Source: Nemertoderma westbladi (lineage: Eukaryota; Xenacoelomorpha; Nemertodermatida; Nemertodermatidae). Taken from it: DNA of 64,000 nucleotides. Position numbers and translations under genes: made by a program. The DNA lies in contig JAUCBJ010006248.1 of assembly GCA_032718475.1 (NCBI GenBank), positions 1 to 64,000 on the forward strand. Direction: 5' to 3'. Shown here piece after piece: positions 50,701 to 59,700 of the stretch (within the stretch, counting starts at the first letter, position 1; each line of letters begins with the position of its first letter). The notes beneath the pieces are model-generated. The model did no database searches. It was not told the origin of the DNA and saw only the letters and a program-made list of their open reading frames with translations.

Positions 50701-53700
50701 CATGTATTTGACCGGCATTGTCTTTGATCTAGAAGTCACAAAGGCCGTCTCAAACTTGTTCTGACTTACCTCTCGGCGAAGGTAGGCTACCATACCAAAG
50801 CCGGTGTCACTTGCGTCACTGAACAAATGCAGTTCTAAATCAGCTGGTAATACCAGCTGATTCGGAAAGTAGGAGCGGGGTACATCTATATTTTTCAATA
50901 GATGTAACTCGGCTTCCCACTCTCTCCACTGCTTTGCATGTATAGGGGATATTGGCTCGTCCCACTGTAGGTCGGACAACCAAATTTTCCTCATACATAC
51001 TCGTGCCTGTAATATTACCGGGCTGATAAAAGTTCATCGGGTCGAATAGTCTACTCATTGTGGATAAGCAGATTCTCTTAGTCAAAACTTTGTCTGGACT
51101 ACTGGGCTCAAACCTAACTCTCACCTGGAACTTATCCGTGTTCGGATTCCAAGCGAGTCCCAGTACTTGCGCCATGGGGATGGGTTCTACACCCAATTCT
51201 ATGTCTCCGCTCCCGCGATCTTTCACCGGGAACGACTCTAATAGGGCCTCTGAGTTGGTGGTGAACTTGGTCAATGGGAAACCTCCTGTAGCTAAGCACT
51301 CCTGTAGGCCGTGAGCCACTTCTATGGCTTGTTCCGCTGTGTCCTTGGACACCAATCCATCGTCCATATAGAAGTTTCTCAGGATGGACTCAGTAACGTC
51401 TACCGGATACTTACCAATCTGGGCCATTGCCGTTTTCTTTAGAACAAACAGCGTGCCGTTGGGACTATCGTGGGCACCGAATATTCTGACATACATCTGG
51501 TATGTAACCACTGGGCCGGATAGGTCATCATTCTCGAACCAGAGAAATCTGAGACTATCCTGGTCCGCCTTGCAGGCTCTTACCTGGTGAAACATCGCCT
51601 CCATGTCGCATGTAAACGCGAATCATCGCTGTCTAAAGCGTAACAGTATCCCTATCAAGTAGTTATTTAAGTTGGGACCATCCATCAACTCTGAGTTCAG
51701 GGACATACATCTATAGACTGCTGCGCAGCCATTGACTACTCGGACTTTGTCTGGTTTGTCAGGGTGAGTCACATAGTGGTGTGGGAGGTAATAAGTCTGG
51801 TCCATCACTAAGACGGGGTCCTCTACATTCCCAGCAAATCCTTTGGCAAAATAGTTGTTTATCTGGGCGCAATACTTCTCCCTAACCTCTGGATTCTTCA
51901 GCAACTGAGCCCTTATTCCGTTCAATCTTTTCAAGGCTAAGTTATAGTTGTTCTCCAACTTAAGAGGTTGTCGACGCCACAACATTCCAACTTCAAAATG
52001 TCCTGTCGGTAGCAGACTTATGGTGTCTTCCATCATCTCCAGTGACCGTTTCTCATCAGTGGACATGGTTAGGTCATACCCACCGGGTTCCATTGCGTCC
52101 CTATCCAGCCATTTGATGGTTCTAGCTCCTGTTTCGAGGTCCTGGCGTATCAATTCCTTCTGCAACTCCTCCTCACTGTATTGGAAAATGTCGAGGTCTC
52201 GATATTTAGCCACTTGACCCTCCACTATGTCAGTATAAGTCAAAACGTTACTCAAATAGGTGACGTGGGCCGCTAAACCAGACCCACAGGTCTGATAACA
52301 GTAGTCCTCGGGTTCACTATCTGTCCGGTCGTTGTAGAGTGGTTCCGACAATCTAACATTATTGGGAATTAACTCCTTGTCCGACTCGCTAACGTCACTA
52401 TAGTGGTCAATACAGGTTCTCCTAAACTCGTCTGTCTGGTGGTTCTACTAACGCTGGTTGAGTTATTCTTTGGCTTGTCGCCACCTGAAATCTCATAAGA
52501 CATGGGTACTCGTGTATACCAACCTAATATAGTCCTATAGGCATGTGGTCCATTTACATGAGGCTCAGCTGGTCTCGTTTCCCATATTTGGTGCGCGATC
52601 AGCTGTTCTGCTCCAATTAACATAGATACATTCCTATAACCTACCTGGTGTCTCGGTATTCTGAGCTTGTCAAAATATTCCTGTGCTATGGGACTCATTG
52701 GTGGCACCTTACCTAACTGCCTGCCGAACCCTTTCATAGCTAGACACTTAGATCCGTCTAATGGCAACGCTCTCCGTTCTTGGCAAGTGTGCTGGTCTCT
52801 CGGGAGTAGGGAGTCTAGTTCTACCGAAATCTTGTGTCCCTTGAGGTCCCCTACCCCGTGCATGGACTTTAACTCTATTTGGATTTCCTCGGCGTCCTGG
52901 AAGCTGGAAACGGCTCTCGCCACTTCCTCTTCTATATACGATAATGTGGACGCAGTATCCAACATCACATATATTCTCTTCAATACCTTGTCTCCGGTAA
53001 GTTTCACCGGAATCACGCTGAATATTTCCGACGTGGCCGATGATAAATACGTCCGTGCGCTGGTTGATGAACTATCCGCGGTGAACCCTTGGCAGGTCAC
53101 CTCTCTCGCGCTCGCCTCGCCATCCTCGTCCGACGAACCTGGTTCATACCCATCATCCTGGATGCCGGTGTACGTATTTCTCCTTATCGTTACAGGATCT
53201 CTGCTCCCCTTCCTTTGAGGATTTCTCTGTAGGCAACGGTACGTTGGTGTATGGAAATCCGCATCTAACAACTTGTGATGTTGTCTGCCGCATTCCATGC
53301 ATCCGTCCTTGCTGTTCGGGCACTGGCGCCGTACATGACCTGGCGCATGACATGTCCAACAGGTGTCCAACGTCCGCACTTGAACTCTTCTCTGTTCCGA
53401 AGTTAATTCTTTGAACCGTCTGCAACTGTCTAACTTATGGTCATCAGATCTTACCTCTTTTAGTAAGCAGAACTGGCAACCTACAAATCCATCCGGCAAC
53501 TCCTGTTGCTTTACCTTAGGTCTATCTGTCCGCTCACCTGACCATACTCGCGAGTCTGATCTAAAGGCAGGGGTACTCGAATTGTATCTGTATACTGAGT
53601 TAAAAGTCACAGGGGTTCTGTCATCGTCAAAACTTACCATTGACTTACCGGTAACAGGTTTAGACTCCCTCATATTCTCCTCTGAGAAGTTTGATTTCAT

Positions 53701-56700
53701 CTCTGCTACCGCATCTGTGGTTGGTTATCATGTCATGGATGTGTTGAAGTGTCAACACTTTCCCTTGACTCTCTAACTTATTCTCTAATTTGCGCCATTT
53801 CTGTCGGTAACGCAGGTTTAAACGTCTTATTATGCTCTTTAAAACTTCGGCGTGATCACCATGATAAGGTAGATTTACTGTCCTCAAGATGTCTAATGCG
53901 TTCAACAGCTCTAACGGAGTTGTAATCCTTCCGCCCTTACCCAAGTCTTCTACTATCGACTGTGCCATCTTGGTTTTATTCCCATAGATGTCGCTAAGTG
54001 TCTTCATAGCTAATTCAAATGCTCTTTCATTGCCGACGAAGTTATCAGCAATGACTCTAGGTTCTCGATGGAGCATCTGTAGTAGATAGTTGAACTTTTC
54101 GTTGGGAGTAAAGGTGCTGTTAGTCAGCTGTTCGTCGATATAGGTTTTGAACATCCTCCAATGTTTATGGTTGCCCATAAACTTCTGGGGTTGTTGCGTC
54201 GGCAGTCCTTGCCTAGCGGCAAACTTACCTATGTCTCTAAGGGTTGCGTCGTTCTGGGTTAATAAATTATTTACTTCTGCAGGGTTATTAAGTCTGGTCT
54301 TTTTCCGGGGATTTAAACTTACCTGCTCCGCGTCGGTCCTTCTTTCCTTCCGCTTCATTTCTTCCTCTTCATCGCTTGAGTCTGTGTCAGTCCTCAGCGC
54401 TCGCGTTGGTTTATGTGCCGAAGCCCTGTCCCAGGCCTCTTGTATAAATCTTTCCGCCGAATTTTCGAAGTTGGGATTATGGATCGTAGGGACAGGCGTT
54501 CTTACCTGAGGTCTATGTGGTATAGTTGCCTCCGATATGCATACTCGTTGACTAGGTTGGACTTTATCTAATTTAGGCCTGCTAGGATTAGAATTACTTC
54601 TTACCTGGCCTGCTTACTTTAACTGTAGGTTACTAAGCATGTCCGTTATAGGTTGGATGTGCGGTGTTATAGCTTGCGCTAAACTAGCACTTAACTCATC
54701 CCTCGTAATAAATTCCTGGCTAGGGTTCTGCTGTATTGTCGGCTCTATCTGAGTAATCCGCTGTCTCTCATATGATCCCTCTTCCGGATTAACCCGGAAG
54801 TTCTCCGTCGAACTGGGTCGGCGATCCGTCCGCGTATTCCAAACCCGCGGGTTCGGTTCGCCCAATACTCGGCCTCTCGGAGTTTCTTCTCTAAACTCCC
54901 CATTGTCTCGATAATCTCTGTGTCGCGGTGCGCCGTCCTGATGGTGCGGATCCTGCACGATGGGTGAAGCACTAATACCAACCGGCGTGCGATATGTAGA
55001 GAACGGTTTAGCGATCCGTGTACTCATAATAGCTGGACCAGGTATAAGAATTCTGGTCATCGTGGACTCGCGTATAGTCGGAGTCCTCACCTCCTGTTCG
55101 GCTTTCTGCTGTGCGAACAGTTCTCGCAACTCAGTACCTACACTCGCCCCACATTCTTCGATCATTCGCACCCCCTTCTCTGCGATTTCATTCGCCTTCC
55201 TGGTCCGTTCTTCACTCTCTAGCTTTAGTCTTGCACTTTCCAATTGCGCCAGTTTGCGTTGTTCTTCTTCCCTCGCAAGTCTCGCTGCGCTCTCTTCTTC
55301 CAGTCGCGCCTTCTCTTCGTATAATGCGCATCGCTCTTTCTCGATCTCGAGTTCGCGTTCTTTGCGCTCGCGTTCAAGTTGGAGTTCGCGTTCAAGTTAG
55401 AGTTCGCGTTCTTTCTGTTCATGTTTGGCTTGAAGTTCGCGTTCCTTGCGCTCGCGTTCGGCTTGCTCATGCTTACTTATGTCCTCCAACTCGCGCAGCT
55501 TTGCGTCTAACTTACGTGTGCGCTCCCATTCCCGTTCGGCTTCCTTCCGTGCCTCCGATGAACGCAAGACCTCTGCCTGTTGTTCGTCTAGTCGGCGTCT
55601 TCTCTCCTCCACCGAGTTGTGAGAAACAAGGGATCTAGCGCATATAACCTTCCCTCGCGCGTGACTAACCTGAGAATCGCCACTGTCTCTAGATGCGTCG
55701 TCGGGTGGTGTTAACGTCCTCTGTTGGATGTTCTCTGTCGTCGGTAGCACCTGACCCGGTACCACCACTCCATTCTGCATCAGCCAGCTGGTGACTTCCC
55801 TCTGATACTTTCGCTCTTCCTTGTCTTGGGTCTCTTCCCGCTCCACTAAGTTCCTCGACTCTGCGTCACTCACCTGAGTCGCCTGCTCTTGTGATGCCCA
55901 TAGCAACCAGTTCTCTGTCCTAACTCGTTGGAATCGCTCCGATAACGTGCGGTGTTCTAACAAAGCTGCTAAAGCCCTGTCGTAAATCCTCGTCGCCACA
56001 TCGCTCGACTGAGACTCCATTGCTCTCTTCGCTAGGACTGCAAGCTCCTCCATCTGCTTGAATAACGCTGAGTTGTATCCCTTTCTAATCTCTACTAACC
56101 CTTCCCTTCCGATGTTACCAGAGTAACATCTTCCTTACCTTGTCCGTCGTCCGGGTTATATGTCCGGCATGCGCGCGAAGTTTCTTTTTTATCGCTATGT
56201 CCAGTTGCTGTTCGCTTACCTGACTCACACTCAGTGGACTTGAGGGATTATTTCGGGAACTACGGGTACTCCTTACAGCCGCTGGGGCCACGGCACTTGC
56301 CATACCCACAGGTCTGGAAACCGGGCTCCGGGCTCTCGATTCTGCTACACTACTCTCCCTATCACTCACTTCTGGCTGGGCTGCTATGCAATCCTTCCTT
56401 ACAGTAGTGGTAGGGGATCCTAATACTATTACTACCTCATCTGGCTCATCCTCACTGGTTACTGTCTCGTCCTCCTGTTCACTTACGTCAGCGTCAATCG
56501 CTGCGTCATCATAGTCGGCATTGTCGTCAACAGTTATATTGACGCTATCGTCAGTCGGCGGTCCAGCCGCCGTCTCATAGCTGTCCTCTAGTGCCTCCTT
56601 CTCTGAGACACTCATAGTCTAAGTATATAATTTGCCTTCCGGCCAAAATCTCGCAAAATTCGAGATTTATTAATTTAATCGAAAATACGATTAAATTATT

Positions 56701-59700
56701 CGTCAAATAATTAGTTGGTCTTAAATGTCGAAATAAATTCGCAACATAATATTGTGAATTTAATAGGATATAGTTATAGCAAATACCGGTATAATATTTA
56801 AACAAAAATATTATTCTTTAGCTATTATATAGCATTTAAATACCGGTATGACACAAAATAGTTTCTGAATCTAATTCAAAATATTCAAAAATGAATTAGT
56901 CACCCAAATATTTCTAATTTTATATATATAGCTCTAATCGACGTAATTTTAATTTCAAATATTATATGTATCCACTAGCGTGTGGCTACACCTTCGGGTT
57001 GCGACACTCTCTCTCTCTCTCTAAATTAAGCGATTCAAAAAACCATGGCCGGCTAAACCTAATTATCCTAACTAATAAATTGAGTTCAGTTTCGCAGTTA
57101 AACAATCGGTAATTTTTTACTGCTTCCACAAATACAATGGTACCAACAGAACAACTAACCTTGTTTGCTGTGAGATTCCACGTCCGCGTCAAAAGTTTCA
57201 GGCTCTTCGCTGATTGCAAACCGAACCCGCAGGCCCACACAAACCCCAAACTCAGAAGCTCCGTCTCGCCATGTATCTCCAGATGGTATAAAGCAACTAA
57301 GCGGTTATCTAACATACCGGTACAAAAACTCTAGATTTTATTATAAAACAATTTTGACCGAAACTGAGTTCTCACAAACCTAGCTAAAAATTTCAAAACT
57401 TACTAATTTACAGTCTGCCCTAACGGCCTAATGAACTGCTGTATTTGCAATTAGTAAACGCACTACTGTATATCTCACTGTACGCAGTACAGCAAGTAAA
57501 ACAGTACACTAACCTAACAGCCTAAGTGAACACTGTATGCCTTACTGTACATAGTACAGCAAAACAAAATAAAACGTGTTTTACTGTTACGAAGTAACAG
57601 TAAATAAAAACAGTACACTAACCTAACAGCCTAATGTACTACTGTATTGCGATTAGTGAACACTCTTTACTGTTGCAAGCAACAGCAAATATCACGTGTT
57701 TTACTGTTAAACAAGCAAATACCTGGTTCTTACTGTTAAACAGGGGCGATCAGGAGCACGTTATTACTGCCGCACTGCTGCTAAACACAAAACTGCTTCT
57801 CACTGCTGGATGGCGCTAACCTGGCCATCCGCTAATATATTTTACTAATTTTATATGGCTCCTGCAAATCGCTTGTTCCTTTCTCTGTTGATTGCTCAAC
57901 AGAGAGCTAACTGTTCGAATCTATGAGCCACGCAGGAATAACCAAAACAATAAACCCGAATCGACTCCCTAAGCTACTTAAAACGAGTGCGGGTGGCCTA
58001 GCACTCGGAATTCACTTATCGCAAAATACTGGAATTCACTGGCAGAATCGTTGAATGTGAGAATGTTTTAATAATCTACGGGGACAGATCTATTACTTTC
58101 TTAGGTGCCGAAACTTGGCCTTTGGCTGGTTTTTGACCAGCAAACTTACTACTGCTGTACTGTATACTGGACACTGCTGTCAACCTGTTGCCCCGCTATT
58201 TTCAAATAACCGCCTAGCGTGAATAGTCTACAGTACTCCAAATAATTACTTTAACTACTCTCCGCTATGCTGCGTACAAATTCTTAATTTTACACTAATT
58301 AATTACAGTCATAAATACGAAACAGCGTACTAATTACTAAGTGTTCCAGAATATGCAATTCTAATTTATTACGTACCGGGTTACACTAGCAACAGCCTAA
58401 ATACTGTATTATTTTGACCTAATCAGCAATTATTTATCGTAAACTAAGAAATAGAAATCAATCAAAGGGAAAGGCGCCTATCTAAGCATTCACATTTAAG
58501 AATCAGGGACTCTTTAGCAACACAACACAAATAGTTCAAACTAAGTCAGTAGTACGGCAGATAGCGCTAACTACACCAATCAGGTAGTGCATTAAATACC
58601 CGTACGTTAGTACATCAGTATACCAGTATTAGTCATCCAATCAGTCAGTGTAAGAACCACAGGTCACCCAAAGCCACACATAGGACTCCTATCTAAACCC
58701 AAATTCTGCCCCCCTAAAACTACAAAGTAGGGATGGAAATCTGGATCATCAGCCCCCTAATTCTGTAACAGTGGCTGGTCCCCGGTCCTCAACTGACTAG
58801 CCCCGACCGCAACGGTGGCCCCCCGCCAGCGTTGCCCCGCTTTGGATCCTCTGCACTCCCCTCCGTCGCTTCCCCCCAGTGCGCGCCCGCCGCACCTACC
58901 GGTACCTTAGCCCTCCATTAGAATGAATAGCTACCGTAGCGGCGCATGCAATCACAAACAGTCTGACAGTCTAAAGAAATCCCGTGGGATTATCGCATCT
59001 TAAATCATATAGAACCATTAATCAAAAGGGTAGAAATCATAGTTCAAATTGTAATTTGCAGTAACCATCAAGATTGATTGAGAAATACAGTAAATAATAA
59101 AGCAGAAATTACAAAATTGCGAATTATTGCAAGAAACAAACATATAGGGTCAGAAACTGAGAATACAGATTGAGAGATGCACATACCGGAAATACAGCCA
59201 ATTTATAGGTGATTCATAAAGGATGATGCAATAATCCTCTGATTGGTTCCCCAATCCGCGCTACCATTAGACCAACCTGGAAGCAGCTAGACCAATAAGG
59301 AAGCCGGATTGTGAACCTATTCCCCTTCAGAATCACAAATTACCCCCATATATGGTAACATTGGCGTTACTAATTTAGCGCAAATATAATGGAAATTAAA
59401 GCAAATATACAGTTAGTCCTATTGATGCCAATAACAGCAAGCTTACATCAAGGGTTTTATAGGAAACTTGCTACAGTAGAACTATTTATTTATATTTCAT
59501 TACAAAATTACGTAGGTAGGGCTACATACTGTACAAAAATGGATAAGATTCACGAATATGGATATTTTATTATCCTTATCTAAATATGGTTGTGCGTCAT
59601 TATAGCTTATCTAAATAATTATACTGTATAACGGGCTAATAATGGTACACAGCGCCATATATCGTAACAGTATGGGTTCAACATGGATTCTTGGATTGGA

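Larger units (their letters stand above)
31903..59669 (-). mobile_element. Giant BEL/Pao LTR retrotransposon in intron 3 of gene 2, with nested insertion
   Basis: GTATG occurs immediately outside both ends (31898-31902 and 59670-59674), a 5-bp target duplication. The right LTR, 57734-59669, runs TGTTAAACAGG...CGTAACA. The left LTR has the same two ends (31903-32460 and 41187-41583), but its middle is replaced by an 8.7-kb nested segment. The minus-strand interior (57733 to 41584) is ordered leader, coiled-coil gag, DUF1759-like gag, zinc knuckle plus DUF1758-like protease, RT (YMDD), RNase H, integrase, unknown ORF. This is BEL/Pao order. Stops and frameshifts are present in most domains. Own length without the nested segment is about 19 kb, unusually long, partly through an internal triplication at 45083-50828. 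Confidence 0.85.

Noticed and set aside
42163-57236. CRISPR-like array from repeated palindromes
   Set aside because: Repeats are kilobases apart, in an animal retroelement, with no spacer regularity or cas genes.
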